Assembly: GCA_948473085.1 (NCBI GenBank)
Contig: CAOKWH010000001.1
Span: 62,001 to 126,000 of the forward strand
Length of the DNA: 64,000 bases
Direction of reading: 5' to 3'
Source of the DNA: an uncultured Clostridia bacterium
GTDB lineage: Bacteria > Bacillota > Clostridia > Oscillospirales > Ruminococcaceae
The notes under the pieces are model-generated. The model saw nothing but the letters and a program-made list of their open reading frames with translations, was not told where the DNA came from and made no database searches. Shown piece after piece: positions 1 through 9,364 of the stretch. Made by a program: the position numbers and the translations under genes. The first letter of the stretch is position 1. Each line of letters opens with the position of its first letter.

Positions 1-522
1 GAGCTGCGCATCTGGAGCGCCGGGTGCTCCACCGGGCAGGAAGCCTACAATATTCAAATGGTAATTGATGAATACTTTGGCGCCAGAAAGGCCCATTGGG
101 ACACCACCATGCTGGCCACTGATATTTCCATGCGGGTGCTGAATAAGGGGCAAAAGGGTATTTATACAGCGGACGAGCTGAAGGACCTGCCTGCCAACTG
201 GAAGTCCAAATACACCGTTGCTCTGCCAGATGGAACCTTCCAAATTATCGAGGCGCTGCGCAAGCAGGTAATTTTCCGGCCGGGTAATTTGATGGAGCCC
301 TTCAACTTCAAAAAGCCGTTTGATTTGATATTCTGCCGCAATGTTATGATCTATTTTGATGAGCAGACCAAGGCAGAGCTGGTCAACAAGTTCTACAACT
401 GGACCGCTCCCGATGGCTACCTGTTTATTGGGCATTCGGAAAATATCAACAACCTCCGCACTCGCTACACTTATATCCAACCCGCAATTTATCAAAGGAG
501 GGATGGCTTCAATGCCCATTAA
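1..522 (+). CDS. cheR: Chemotaxis protein methyltransferase CheR (3' part, cut by window edge)
   Basis: CheR uses S-adenosylmethionine to methylate glutamates on chemoreceptors in the cytoplasm. Only the C-terminal catalytic part is present: the reading frame is open from base 1, so the N-terminal domain lies outside the window. The SAM-binding loop reads IWSAGCSTGQEAY at the left edge, followed later by DLIFCRNVMIYFD and GYLFIGHSE, all typical of the CheR methyltransferase fold. The gene ends inside the start of cheB (11-base overlap), so the two are probably co-transcribed and translationally coupled, pairing the methyltransferase with its opposing methylesterase. Confidence 0.93.
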   Translation, partial: ELRIWSAGCSTGQEAYNIQMVIDEYFGARKAHWDTTMLATDISMRVLNKGQKGIYTADELKDLPANWKSKYTVALPDGTFQIIEALRKQVIFRPGNLMEPFNFKKPFDLIFCRNVMIYFDEQTKAELVNKFYNWTAPDGYLFIGHSENINNLRTRYTYIQPAIYQRRDGFNAH

Positions 523-1561
523 AAAAATCCGATTGCTGATTGTGGATGATTCCCTGTTCTTCCGGCGCACCTTACAGGAGTTCCTTTCGTCCAACCCAAG
601 AATTGAGGTCGTTGGCACAGCGGTTGACGCCATAGACGCTATGGACAAAATTAAAAAGCTCAACCCGGATGTTGTTACATTGGATGTGGAGATGCCCAAG
701 TTAAACGGCATCGACTTTTTAAAGCAGCTGATGCCGCAGCACCCTCTGCCGGTTATTGTGGTAAGTTCCGCACCTATCCGTGCCCTGGATGCCTTGGATG
801 CAGGTGCCGTGGACTTTGTCCGCAAGCCGGAGATTAAAGGGCCGCAGGATTTGGCCCACTTTATGACCGATTTGATTCAAAAAATCTATGTGGCATCCAT
901 TTCCAAGGTAAAGAATCAAATTGCAGCATCCACCCTGTCGGCGCTGTCCCGTATTTCCAAGCTGAACACCAATGCCGGCCAGAATACGGTAATTGCCCTG
1001 GGTGCCTCCACTGGCGGCACCGAAGCAACCATCCAGGTGGTGCAGAGCCTGCCGGCAGATACCCCCGGCATTGTCATTGTGCAGCACATGCCGGCTGGAT
1101 TTACCAACATGTATGCGCAGCGGCTGAACCGTATCTGTAAAATGTCGGTGGTGGAAGCGCAGAATGGCGACCGTGTGGAGCGCGGCAAAATTATCATTGC
1201 TGCCGGCGAATACCACCTTCGCCTTGCCAAGGACGCCAGGGGCTACTATGTACAAAGCGAGCGCGGTGCAAAGGTAAACGGCCACTGCCCCTCGGTAGAT
1301 GTGCTGTTTGACTCTGTGGCGGAGGTCGCCAAAGCAGATGCCATGGGCATTATCTTAACCGGAATGGGCGCAGACGGTGCCAAGGGGCTGCTTAAAATGC
1401 GCCAGGCGGGTGCCTATACGCTGGGCCAGGATAAAGAAAGCTGCGTTGTTTACGGTATGCCCATGGTGGCCTTTGACATTGGCGGTGTACAAAAGCAGCT
1501 GCCGCTGACCGATATGGCCGGGGAAATTATTCGTTATCTTAACACTAGGCGGCCATTATAA
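512..1561 (+). CDS. cheB: Chemotaxis response regulator / protein-glutamate methylesterase CheB
   Basis: CheB removes methyl groups from chemoreceptors (and deamidates glutamines) when phosphorylated by CheA. From ATG 512 the product is 349 aa, the usual length. The N-terminal receiver domain has the DD pair at 12-13, the phospho-acceptor Asp58 (TLDVEMP) and Lys105. The C-terminal esterase domain has the catalytic Ser in GASTGG (about 166), His in VQHMP (about 192) and Asp in TGMGADG (about 287). ATG 512 is preferred over the in-frame ATG at 503 because the AAAGGAGG site at 494-501 sits about 10 bases before 512 and almost touches 503. Confidence 0.96.
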   Translation: MPIKKIRLLIVDDSLFFRRTLQEFLSSNPRIEVVGTAVDAIDAMDKIKKLNPDVVTLDVEMPKLNGIDFLKQLMPQHPLPVIVVSSAPIRALDALDAGAVDFVRKPEIKGPQDLAHFMTDLIQKIYVASISKVKNQIAASTLSALSRISKLNTNAGQNTVIALGASTGGTEATIQVVQSLPADTPGIVIVQHMPAGFTNMYAQRLNRICKMSVVEAQNGDRVERGKIIIAAGEYHLRLAKDARGYYVQSERGAKVNGHCPSVDVLFDSVAEVAKADAMGIILTGMGADGAKGLLKMRQAGAYTLGQDKESCVVYGMPMVAFDIGGVQKQLPLTDMAGEIIRYLNTRRPL

Positions 1562-1579
1562 GCCATATATGATAAAAAG

Positions 1580-1625
1580 CGGATACAATCAATTCTCCAT
1601 AGAGCTTTGATTGTATCCGTTTTTT
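1580..1625. terminator. Bidirectional intrinsic terminator between cheB and cheD
   Basis: A perfect 13-bp stem (1580-1592 with 1607-1619) is followed by T6 on the + strand. On the - strand it is followed by a T-run made by the A-run at 1574-1578. It lies between two convergent gene ends, so it can stop both cheRB and the flagellar superoperon. Confidence 0.85.
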
Positions 1626-1638
1626 ATTGTTTTTATCA

Positions 1639-2121
1639 TTAGAAAACCCATTCGCCGCGGTTGGCCGATTTTACAAGCATCTGCCCATTTTCCGCATTGA
1701 AATAAACGGTTCTGCCATAATCCTTGCCAGTGTCATCTGCAATAATAGGAATGCCCAGCCTGCCCAGCTCGGCCTTTACAGCCGCTACATTGCGCTGCCC
1801 AATATTGGATAGATTCCCCCCTTTGAAATTGGAGAACATCCTGGCGCCGCCCGCAATTTTGGCTGTCAGCCTGCGGCGGCTTGCACCAGCCGCCACCATA
1901 CGCTGAACCAGTATTTCCAAAGCCTTATCCGCATAGCAATACGGCCGGTCGTTTTTTCCCTGCTCGCTTGTAGGCAGCATAATGTGGGAAAGCCCTGCAA
2001 TTTTGGTTGTCTGGTCATAAAGACAAATTCCAACGCAGGAGCCCAATGCGAAGGTAACCAGCACATCGGGCGAACGGGCAATATTAAGATCCGAAATACC
2101 AACTTTGATTGTTTTGTTCAT
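1639..2121 (-). CDS. cheD: Chemoreceptor glutamine deamidase CheD
   Basis: CheD deamidates receptor glutamines and, in Bacillus-type systems, binds CheC and stimulates its CheY-P phosphatase activity. The 160-aa product has the catalytic Cys in FALGSCVGICLYD, the His in GLSHIMLP, and the conserved AKIAGGARMF and IGQRNV blocks. The start is ATG 2121: it overlaps the cheC stop in an ATGA (4 bases), a sign of translational coupling. A longer frame upstream is just cheC sequence in another phase. It is the last gene of the flagellar superoperon, directly before a terminator. Confidence 0.95.
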   Translation of the reverse strand: MNKTIKVGISDLNIARSPDVLVTFALGSCVGICLYDQTTKIAGLSHIMLPTSEQGKNDRPYCYADKALEILVQRMVAAGASRRRLTAKIAGGARMFSNFKGGNLSNIGQRNVAAVKAELGRLGIPIIADDTGKDYGRTVYFNAENGQMLVKSANRGEWVF

Positions 2122-2744
2122 GCTTCCAACCCCAGATTCGTCATAATCTTTTTGAGAGAAATTACATCGGGGATCATCAAACATGGTTCATGGTTTGGAG
2201 CCGTCAGGGTCTCATTGCTGAACTCATCCTCGATAAAAATCATTTTATCGCTGATATTAGCGTAATAAATAGCCGGCACACTTAGAATGGCACCCAGCAT
2301 ATCCACACTCAGGGATGGCACTGAAATGTTAATATTCAGCCCTGTCATTGCGGCAATAGCATTGACATAGGAAGCAGCCATGATATTGCCAATTTCCTGC
2401 AGGGCCGAGTATCCCATTTCCCCCATCTCGCCCAACGCATCATCGACGCCTAAAAGGTTTTTAAGAAGCTCATTGGCAAAGTTTTGATGCAGCAGGAACA
2501 TAATCATCCCTTCAATATCCCCCTCAAGGTTGAGGAGTATCCCCACAATCATCTCTTCCGGGCCGCCCAGAGCTTCGATTACTTCGGTAAATTCCATAAT
2601 GCGTACCGCTGGCACCGAGATATTCACCGGTGTTGCCAGCATATCGGCCAATGCAGATGCCGCATTTCCAGAGCCGATATTGCCTATTTCCCGCAGTGCA
2701 TCCATATGTAGATCATTCATATCATCGTAAGATTGCAATGCCAA
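2118..2744 (-). CDS. cheC: CheY-P phosphatase CheC
   Basis: CheC dephosphorylates CheY-P and takes part in adaptation together with CheD. The 208-aa protein carries two copies of the phosphatase signature: LREIGNIGSGNAASALA near the N-terminus and LQEIGNIMAASYVNAI in the middle, each with the E..N pair and a downstream proline. The start is a TTG (2742-2744) with AAAGGAG 8 bases upstream. An ATG at 2718-2720 has no comparable site. It lies after the flgG-like gene and overlaps cheD by 4 bases. Confidence 0.95.
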   Translation of the reverse strand: MALQSYDDMNDLHMDALREIGNIGSGNAASALADMLATPVNISVPAVRIMEFTEVIEALGGPEEMIVGILLNLEGDIEGMIMFLLHQNFANELLKNLLGVDDALGEMGEMGYSALQEIGNIMAASYVNAIAAMTGLNINISVPSLSVDMLGAILSVPAIYYANISDKMIFIEDEFSNETLTAPNHEPCLMIPDVISLKKIMTNLGLEA

Positions 2745-2762
2745 GGATGATTCTCCTTTCTT

Positions 2763-3518
2763 TTATCCACGCAAATTATTGATAATCTGTTCCAGCTCGT
2801 CCGCTGTCTGCACCATCTTTGCATTAAACTGGAAGGCCTTTTGCGCCGTAATTACATCCACCATCTCATCGGCCAGGTTTACTGCCGACTGTTCCAGCGC
2901 CCCGGACAGGAGCTGGTAGGAACGGCCGTTGCGGTTTCTGCCAATGCGGATAGTTTCCGCCTCGCCAGAGGCGTCTGTAGCCTTGTAGCAGGTGCCGCCA
3001 GTAGGCTCCAATGCATAAGGGTTGGAAAAATCATAAATGCCAATTTGATCCTTTAAAGCGCTCAAATCATAGGGGTCATTTTTAGATTCCCGCGTCAGCT
3101 CAATGTGGCGGCCCCGGGAATCGAGCACATGGGAGCCATCCCCCGCCATTACCAGGTAGGCCTTGCTGCCCTCAATGCTGATATTAAAAGCGCCGTTTCG
3201 GGTATACTCCACATTGCCATTGGGGCGCTCTACAGCAAAGAAGCCATCGCCATTTAGGGCAAAATCCAAGGTAATACCGGTTTGCAAAGGTGCACCCTGG
3301 GTGTAGTCCAGCAGCGGTTCGGTAATTTTAACGCCATGCCCAACCCAGGGCTCTTCTGGGCTGTTTACCGCCATGTGGGTGTAAAGCAGCTCGGAAAAGG
3401 AAGATTGCAGCGGCTTGTAGCCGTTTGTATTGGCGTTGGCAATGTTGTGGGAAATGCGGTTCATCTCCTCCTGATAGGCAATCATTCCGGAGACACCGTT
3501 GAAAAAAGAGATATTCAT
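2763..3518 (-). CDS. flgG: Flagellar basal-body rod protein, FlgG-like
   Basis: An extracellular distal-rod subunit exported by the flagellar type III machine. The N-terminal rod motif is SHNIANANTNGYKP, and the C-terminus (DEMVDVITAQKAFQFNAK) is the typical FlgG ending, forming the paired terminal helices of the rod/hook family. From ATG 3518 it is 251 aa, close to the family's roughly 260. A GTG three codons earlier (3527) is possible, but the AGGGTG that could serve as ribosome binding site spans that GTG and is well placed for ATG 3518. It follows a related rod gene, as flhO/flhP pairs do in Bacillus. Which of the two is distal rod and which proximal is inferred. Confidence 0.85.
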   Translation of the reverse strand: MNISFFNGVSGMIAYQEEMNRISHNIANANTNGYKPLQSSFSELLYTHMAVNSPEEPWVGHGVKITEPLLDYTQGAPLQTGITLDFALNGDGFFAVERPNGNVEYTRNGAFNISIEGSKAYLVMAGDGSHVLDSRGRHIELTRESKNDPYDLSALKDQIGIYDFSNPYALEPTGGTCYKATDASGEAETIRIGRNRNGRSYQLLSGALEQSAVNLADEMVDVITAQKAFQFNAKMVQTADELEQIINNLRG

Positions 3519-3573
3519 ATTGTTCACCCTGTTCTATAAAATCGGATGGGGGGCTTGGAGCCTTCCCCTATTG

Positions 3574-4341
3574 TTATAACGAGGCTATCTGCGTTGCAGC
3601 CTTCTGGTCTATTCTATCAATAATCTGCAAAGCAGAGCTGCAGGCCTGGAAAGCACGCTGCGCCTCCATAACCAATGTATACTCTCTGTTCAAATCAATA
3701 TTCGGATCTTCCAGCCAGCCCTGTACAATCTCCGTTTCGGCCGGAACCGGCAGGTTGGCGTCCATGTCCTCGGTCTGATACAGGCCGTTGGCCGCCCGTG
3801 TAACCTTGGCATCATCAGGCGGTACAGTAACCAGCAGGGTATCCACATACCGGCCCCGATAGTCGTAGATGGCGCCATCCGGCTGGACAGTAAAGTCGCT
3901 GTTGTCCAGTTCGATGGGGCCGTCCTGCCCCAGTACAACACCCACGCCCTCTAAAACCAGGTTGCCGTTTTCATCCAACTCAAAATTGCCATTCCGGGTC
4001 ATGTACTGCACCTGGTCTCCACCGTCCTCCGGGGTGGTAAGCACATTGAAAAAGCCCGCACCGGTAATGGCCATATCCATCGGCCGGCCGGTTTCCTGCA
4101 GGGAACTGGTATCAAACTGGGTGGGCACTTCAGAAACAATGCGCAGCAAATCGCCGCTGCCCACCCGCTGGGTATTGGCCCCCTCAATCCGGGTTAGAAA
4201 CTCCTGCTCAAAGGTGCTGGTTACCACCCGGGAGGCCCGATAGCCTGGCGTGCCTACATTGGCCATGTTATTGGTCAGCACATTGATAATTCGCTGCTGT
4301 GTCAAAATTCCCGACGCAGCTGTATAAAACCCTCTTAACAT
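3574..4341 (-). CDS. flgF: Flagellar basal-body rod protein, FlgF/FlgG family
   Basis: 255-aa rod-family protein starting MLRGFYTAASGILTQQ, with the conserved NNMANVGTPGY motif and a C-terminal helix (LVMEAQRAFQACSSALQ). It is expected to be a rod subunit outside the membrane. It starts 4 bases after the fliA stop with AAAGGATGA just before the ATG, so it is coupled to the sigma-factor gene. The assignment to FlgF rather than FlgG comes from its order ahead of the more FlgG-like gene and is uncertain. Confidence 0.85.
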   Translation of the reverse strand: MLRGFYTAASGILTQQRIINVLTNNMANVGTPGYRASRVVTSTFEQEFLTRIEGANTQRVGSGDLLRIVSEVPTQFDTSSLQETGRPMDMAITGAGFFNVLTTPEDGGDQVQYMTRNGNFELDENGNLVLEGVGVVLGQDGPIELDNSDFTVQPDGAIYDYRGRYVDTLLVTVPPDDAKVTRAANGLYQTEDMDANLPVPAETEIVQGWLEDPNIDLNREYTLVMEAQRAFQACSSALQIIDRIDQKAATQIASL

Positions 4342-4345
4342 GCTC

Positions 4346-5125
4346 TCATCCTTTCATATAGCTTGACAACCGATCCCGCAGTTTTGAAATCAATTTCCGA
4401 TTTACCTGGCCGATCCGCTGTTCACTTACTCCCATAATATCACCAATTTCCCGCATGGTCAATTCTTCATAGTAATAAAGGGATAAAACGGTGCGTTCCT
4501 GCTCATTCAGCGAGTCAATGGCCTGGGCCAGCACCTCTTCCAGTTCCTGGCGATCCATATTTTCTTCCGGTGCAAACTCCTCCTGAATGAGGAAGGGGCG
4601 AACCTGCACCGGCGCCTCCAGCAAAGCCTCGAAGGAATAGACATTCTCGCCGGACATTTCAAACACCTGCCTGTCATATTCCTCAGGGGTGATGCCCATC
4701 TCCTTGGCCATCTCCTCCCGGGTGGGGGGACGGCCAAGCGCCAAGGTCAGCCGTTCCTCGGTTTTGGTTATTTGTATATTGGCCTGCCGCACCCGGCGGG
4801 GCAGCCAGTCCTGCTTGCGCACATAGTCGATAATCGACCCGCGCACCTTGGTATAGGCATAGGTGGAAAACTTGATGCCCTTATCCGGGTCAAATCGCTC
4901 CAGGCTGTCAATCAGAGCTATAACCCCCTGGTGTACCATCTCCTCCACCGAGGCATATCGGTGAAAGGTACTGCTCATATTTGTCGCTATTCCCCTGGCA
5001 ATATAGCTGTAATACAGCACCAGCTGATTGCGAAGCTCTATCGAACCAAACTGCTTATACTCCCGCATGAGCTCGTCTGCCTCTTCTTCGGTAAACTGTC
5101 TGTTTTTCTGCAGTTCGGCGGGCAT
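4346..5125 (-). CDS. fliA: Flagellar sigma factor FliA/SigD (sigma-28 family)
   Basis: RNA polymerase sigma factor for late flagellar and chemotaxis genes. The 259-aa protein has region 2 (VEEMVHQGVIALIDSLERFDP, GIKFSTYAYTKVRGSIIDYVR), region 3 (LGRPPTREEMAKEMG) and the region 4 helix-turn-helix (LTMREIGDIMGVSEQRIGQV), in the order and length of FliA/WhiG. ATG 5125 has AAAGGAG 11 bases upstream. No anti-sigma flgM is nearby. It lies directly after flhA; flhF and flhG, which often sit between them in Firmicutes, are missing here. Confidence 0.95.
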   Translation of the reverse strand: MPAELQKNRQFTEEEADELMREYKQFGSIELRNQLVLYYSYIARGIATNMSSTFHRYASVEEMVHQGVIALIDSLERFDPDKGIKFSTYAYTKVRGSIIDYVRKQDWLPRRVRQANIQITKTEERLTLALGRPPTREEMAKEMGITPEEYDRQVFEMSGENVYSFEALLEAPVQVRPFLIQEEFAPEENMDRQELEEVLAQAIDSLNEQERTVLSLYYYEELTMREIGDIMGVSEQRIGQVNRKLISKLRDRLSSYMKG

Positions 5126-5149
5126 GGTACCTCAGGCTCCTTTCTGTAG

Positions 5150-7195
5150 TTATGATATTGCAATATTCCCCAGTGCCTGTATTTTTACATCCGGGTCAAT
5201 TTCATTGAACGATAGCACCAGTGTGCTGGGATAAAATTGATCCACCAGCTTTTTGAAATAGATACGCACAATGGGCGAAGTGAGGATAATAGGTACCGGC
5301 ACCAGGTCGCTGATCTTTTCGATTTCCCGGCTGGTGGCTGTAATAATCTCCTGAATGGTCTGGGGTTCCAAAGCCAGGTAGGAACCGGTGTCCATCCGCT
5401 TAACGGCCCCCATAATCTGGTTTTCGATATTGGCATCCAGGCTGATAACCTTGAGCTGGCCAGCCTCGGCAAAGCGGTGCGTAATGGTCCGGCGCAGGGC
5501 CTGGCGCACATACTCTGTAAGCATATCCAAGTCCTTCACGGTGGCCCCATAGTCGGCCAGGGTTTCCAGAATGGTTTCCACATCCCGGATGGGTACCCCT
5601 TCCCGCAGCAGGTTGCACAGCACCTTTTGCAGTGTGCCCACCGAAACAATGGTGGGAATGGTATCGTCCACCAGCGCCTCGTTGGTCTTGCGCAGGTTAG
5701 CCAGAAGGTTGCCCACCTCCTGACGGCTGAGCAGCTCGTGCGCATGGTTCTTAATGACCTCGGACAGATGGGTAATAATAACCGAAGTGGGGTCTATCAG
5801 TGTATATCCGGCCATTTCTGCCTTGACACGCCGATCCTCGCTAATCCACTTGGCCGCCATGCCAAAGGCCGGTTCAACCGTTTCAATGCCGTCGATGGTA
5901 TCATGTTCCCGATCCGGCGCCAGCGCCAGATAGTGGTCCACCAGCACCTCACCCTGGGCAACCTGCTCCCCCTTGATGCTGATGGCATACTGGTTGGGGT
6001 TGAGCTGGCTGCTGTCCTTCAAACGCACCGAGGGGAACACCAAACCCATTTCCAAAACAAACTGTTTACGGAACATGACTACCCGGTCCACAAAACTGCC
6101 GCCGCTGGCCTCATCCACCAGTGGAATAAGGCTGTAGCCAAACTCCATTGAAATCTGGTCCACCACAAGCAGATTGTACACATTATCAATATTTTTATAG
6201 AAATCCGCCTCGCTGGTAACCTCCTCGGTCATGGTGGGCCCCACCGCAACGGGTTCGGGCGCCCGGTTAGCCCGCATCAGTACAAAGGCCAGGAACAGCA
6301 GAAATGCCGACATGGTGAGTACCTGCGGGGCAGGGAACCCAATAAAGCAGAGCATGGACATGGCAATAGCTGCCAGAATCAGTGTAATGGGCTGGGAGGA
6401 GAGCTGCCGGATTACATCGGTATTCAGGTTTTCCTCCGAAGCCGACCGGGTAACAATCATACCGGTGGCAACCGAGATGAGCAGGGCCGGTATCTGGGAC
6501 ATCAAACCATCGCCTACTGTGGCGGTGGAATAGATTTGCATAATCTCTGTAAAGCTGCCCACATTGTTGATAAAGCCGATAATAACGCCGCCCACCAGGT
6601 TGATAAAGGTGGAAACCAGCGACATAATGGCATCGCCTTTAACAAACTTGGAAGCACCATCCATCGAACCGAAGAAGTCGGATTCCCGCTGGATTTTGCT
6701 GCGGCGGATACGGGCTGTTTCCTCATCAATCAGGCCGGAGGAAAGGTCGGCATCAATGGCCATCTGCTTACCGGGCATAGCGTCCAGGGTAAAGCGGGCC
6801 GATACCTCAGCTACACGCTCCGAGCCTTTGGTAATAACCAAAAACTGCACCAAAACGATAATCAGGAAGATAACCAGACCAACTACTACATTACCCTGAA
6901 TAACAAACTCACCAAAGGTTTTTACAACCTCGCCGGCATAGCCGTTGTTGGAGAGGATCATTCGGGTGGAGGATACATTCAGTGCCAACCGGAACAGGGT
7001 GGTAATCAGCAGCAGCGACGGATAAACCGAAATTTCCAGCGGCTCCTTGATATACATTGTCGTCAGCAGAATGACAAACGACAGGGTCAGGTTGGCAATG
7101 AACATAAAGTCCAGCAGCCAGGTGGGCAGTGGAACAATCAGCAGGAAGATGATTGCCACTACAAAGGCCGATATCAGGTTGTTAAAAATCTTCAA
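5150..7195 (-). CDS. flhA: Flagellar type III export protein FlhA
   Basis: Export-gate component of the flagellar secretion apparatus: an N-terminal membrane domain (about residues 1-310, about eight helices) and a cytoplasmic docking platform. It is 681 aa, the normal length. The FHIPEP-family block between membrane helices is visible (SERVAEVSARFTLDAMPGKQ, then AIDADLSSGLI). The start is probably TTG 7195, which overlaps nothing and follows the flhB stop by one base; AAGGA inside the flhB end may serve as its ribosome binding site. It is followed directly by fliA. Confidence 0.96.
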   Translation of the reverse strand: MKIFNNLISAFVVAIIFLLIVPLPTWLLDFMFIANLTLSFVILLTTMYIKEPLEISVYPSLLLITTLFRLALNVSSTRMILSNNGYAGEVVKTFGEFVIQGNVVVGLVIFLIIVLVQFLVITKGSERVAEVSARFTLDAMPGKQMAIDADLSSGLIDEETARIRRSKIQRESDFFGSMDGASKFVKGDAIMSLVSTFINLVGGVIIGFINNVGSFTEIMQIYSTATVGDGLMSQIPALLISVATGMIVTRSASEENLNTDVIRQLSSQPITLILAAIAMSMLCFIGFPAPQVLTMSAFLLFLAFVLMRANRAPEPVAVGPTMTEEVTSEADFYKNIDNVYNLLVVDQISMEFGYSLIPLVDEASGGSFVDRVVMFRKQFVLEMGLVFPSVRLKDSSQLNPNQYAISIKGEQVAQGEVLVDHYLALAPDREHDTIDGIETVEPAFGMAAKWISEDRRVKAEMAGYTLIDPTSVIITHLSEVIKNHAHELLSRQEVGNLLANLRKTNEALVDDTIPTIVSVGTLQKVLCNLLREGVPIRDVETILETLADYGATVKDLDMLTEYVRQALRRTITHRFAEAGQLKVISLDANIENQIMGAVKRMDTGSYLALEPQTIQEIITATSREIEKISDLVPVPIILTSPIVRIYFKKLVDQFYPSTLVLSFNEIDPDVKIQALGNIAIS

Positions 7196-7196
7196 G

Positions 7197-8258
7197 CTAC
7201 TTCAGTTCCTTCTTCTTCAAACTATATACAAACGCCAGCAGTTCGGCAATGGGTTGGTAAAACCGGTCCGGAATTTCCTGATCCAGCTCCACCGCTTCAT
7301 ACAACCCTCGGGCCAGCGGCTTATTTTCGGTAATAAATACACCGTTTTCCTCTGCCACAGCCACAATGCGCAGCGCCAGGCTGTCCATACCCTTGGCCAC
7401 CACAATGGGCGCGCTGTTGCGCTCAGGGTCATACTTGATTGCTACAGCAAAGTGTGTCGGGTTACGGATAACAACATCGGCCGAAGGCACCTGCTGCATC
7501 ATGCGCTGCCGGGCCTGGGCCTGCTGGCGCTCGCGTATTTTCCCCTTAATCTGGGGATCGCCTTCGGTTTGTTTATACTCCTCTTTCAGTTCCTGCTTGC
7601 TCATGCGCAGGTTTTTCTCATAGTCCCACCACTGGTAGAGGTAGTCGGCGGCGGCTACGAAAGCCATGATAACTGCGGCCACTTCCACAATGGAAAAGAT
7701 GATGTCCGCTGTGGTGGCTATGGCCTGCCCAAATTCCATATCCATCATACGGGGAAAATTCCAAAACTGTTCCTCAAACACCATCCAGATGATGGAACCC
7801 AGCACTGTAATTTTGGCCAGGGACTTTAACAGCTCAATCAGGCCCCGCAGGGAAAACAGGCGTTTAAAGCCTTCGATGGGATTGAGCCGGTTGAACTTGG
7901 GGGATACCGACTCCATGGAAAAGAGGCCCCGGGTCTGTGCAATGGTGCCAACCACCGAAACACTGCTGCACAGCAGCAGCATGGGCATGGCCGCCCAAAG
8001 GAAGGTAGTGCCTGCACGCATAAAGTACTGGATGGCCTCCGGAGTGCCAACCACCGAAACAGTGCCTGCCTGACCGAAAAAATCGATCATACAGTGTTCC
8101 AGGGCGGAAAGCATGGTTGGCCCCAGCAGCTTCAGCCCCCAAAAGGAAGCTAACAGTGTCAGGACAATGATAATCTCCTGGCTTTGAAAGATGCGCCCCT
8201 TTTTTCGTTCGTCTTGCCGTCGTTTAGGGGTCGCCTTTTCGGTTTTCTCGCTTGCCAA
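7197..8258 (-). CDS. flhB: Flagellar type III export protein FlhB
   Basis: Membrane protein that switches export specificity from rod/hook to filament substrates after self-cleavage. The 353-aa protein begins with the charged signature KTEKATPKRRQDERKKG, has four membrane helices, and carries the autocleavage site NPTH (IRNPTHFAVAIKYDP) at about residue 265. The start codon is a TTG at 8258 preceded by AAGGGGGGATGA. It lies between fliR and flhA in the conserved export-apparatus order. Confidence 0.96.
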   Translation of the reverse strand: MASEKTEKATPKRRQDERKKGRIFQSQEIIIVLTLLASFWGLKLLGPTMLSALEHCMIDFFGQAGTVSVVGTPEAIQYFMRAGTTFLWAAMPMLLLCSSVSVVGTIAQTRGLFSMESVSPKFNRLNPIEGFKRLFSLRGLIELLKSLAKITVLGSIIWMVFEEQFWNFPRMMDMEFGQAIATTADIIFSIVEVAAVIMAFVAAADYLYQWWDYEKNLRMSKQELKEEYKQTEGDPQIKGKIRERQQAQARQRMMQQVPSADVVIRNPTHFAVAIKYDPERNSAPIVVAKGMDSLALRIVAVAEENGVFITENKPLARGLYEAVELDQEIPDRFYQPIAELLAFVYSLKKKELK

Positions 8259-8293
8259 GTCTCATCCCCCCTTATCAAGCCGTCCTTTTGTGT

Positions 8294-9064
8294 TTAGGCA
8301 TTCAGTAAAAAGAAAACATTTTGTATGTTTTCCAGCATCAAGCGCATGTAGTTATCCAAAAAGGCGCTGACAGGGCTTGCAAAAGCTAAAATCATAAGAA
8401 TGCCAAGCAGCACCTTGAACTGGATGTTGATGACAAAGACATGGATTTGTGGAATCAGCTTCATCAGCACACCCATAGCCAGCTCCAGGACAAATTCGGC
8501 CGCGATAAACGGCAGCGCCAGGCGCAGTGCCAACGAAAAGGTCATAATGAAAAGGTTGAGGAAAAACTGCGCGGCATCCGCTGAAAAAACAGCTGCCCCT
8601 GGGGGCAAAATCTGAAAAGATGCCACGAAGAGGCGTATCAATATCAAATGGCTGTCGGTGGTAAAAATGTATAGGATAAACAGGCTGTTGAGCAGGCTGC
8701 CCGACGCTGAAAGCTGGATGTTGGTACCGGGGTCGAACACCTTGGCCATGGAAAGGCCAAACTGGGTATCCATAATATCCCCGGCAAAAAAGAGCATGTA
8801 GTAAAAAACCTGGAAAACATACCCACAGGCCAACCCCACCAAAAGCTCCATCAGCAGGGACACCAGCAAATCCAACCCGCTGGAAAACTCCGCCGTGGCT
8901 GCAAGCCCTGGCACAATCAGCAGTGTTATCAGCCACACCAGCGCCACCCGCACAATAGACGGGACATTCCGCCGGGCAAGCAATGGGTTCATTCCCAGCA
9001 GGCCACCCATCCGGGCAAACACCAGCAGCCAAACCTCTGTATTGGAAAACAGCGACGCAAACAT
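8294..9064 (-). CDS. fliR: Flagellar type III export protein FliR
   Basis: Polytopic membrane component of the export gate (FliPQR complex). It is 256 aa with about six hydrophobic helices (for example IVRVALVWLITLLIVPGLA and LLVSLLMELLVGLACGYVF). The ATG start follows the fliQ stop by one base. Identity rests on family features plus position between fliQ and flhB. Confidence 0.95.
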   Translation of the reverse strand: MFASLFSNTEVWLLVFARMGGLLGMNPLLARRNVPSIVRVALVWLITLLIVPGLAATAEFSSGLDLLVSLLMELLVGLACGYVFQVFYYMLFFAGDIMDTQFGLSMAKVFDPGTNIQLSASGSLLNSLFILYIFTTDSHLILIRLFVASFQILPPGAAVFSADAAQFFLNLFIMTFSLALRLALPFIAAEFVLELAMGVLMKLIPQIHVFVINIQFKVLLGILMILAFASPVSAFLDNYMRLMLENIQNVFFLLNA

Positions 9065-9065
9065 T

Positions 9066-9329
9066 TTACAAACCCGCCATTATACGAAATAGGTAATTGA
9101 TATAATCGTTCATCATGGAAATCATCCAGGAACCGGAGGCAAGCAGCAGCAGAGCAATGGCCAACACTTTGGGTACAAAGGTCAGGGTCTGCTCGTGTAT
9201 CTGCGTTGCCGCCTGGAATACGGCAATAACCAGGCCGATTAGAATACTAACAACCAAAAAGGGGCCGGCCAGCTTTAACGCCAAAAGAAGTGCCTCCTGG
9301 CCCACTGCCAGCACATCTCCCTGTGTCAC
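9066..9329 (-). CDS. fliQ: Flagellar type III export protein FliQ
   Basis: Small two-helix membrane subunit of the FliPQR export gate, 87 aa as usual for FliQ. Recognisable stretches are LKLAGPFLVVSILIGLVIAVFQ and the loop TQIHEQTLTFVPK. The start is GTG 9329, with a near-perfect AGGAGGTGG about six bases upstream. It lies between fliP and fliR. Confidence 0.95.
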   Translation of the reverse strand: MTQGDVLAVGQEALLLALKLAGPFLVVSILIGLVIAVFQAATQIHEQTLTFVPKVLAIALLLLASGSWMISMMNDYINYLFRIMAGL

Positions 9330-9364
9330 GCTGCCACCTCCTGTTTAAATCCCAACTGTCGCAT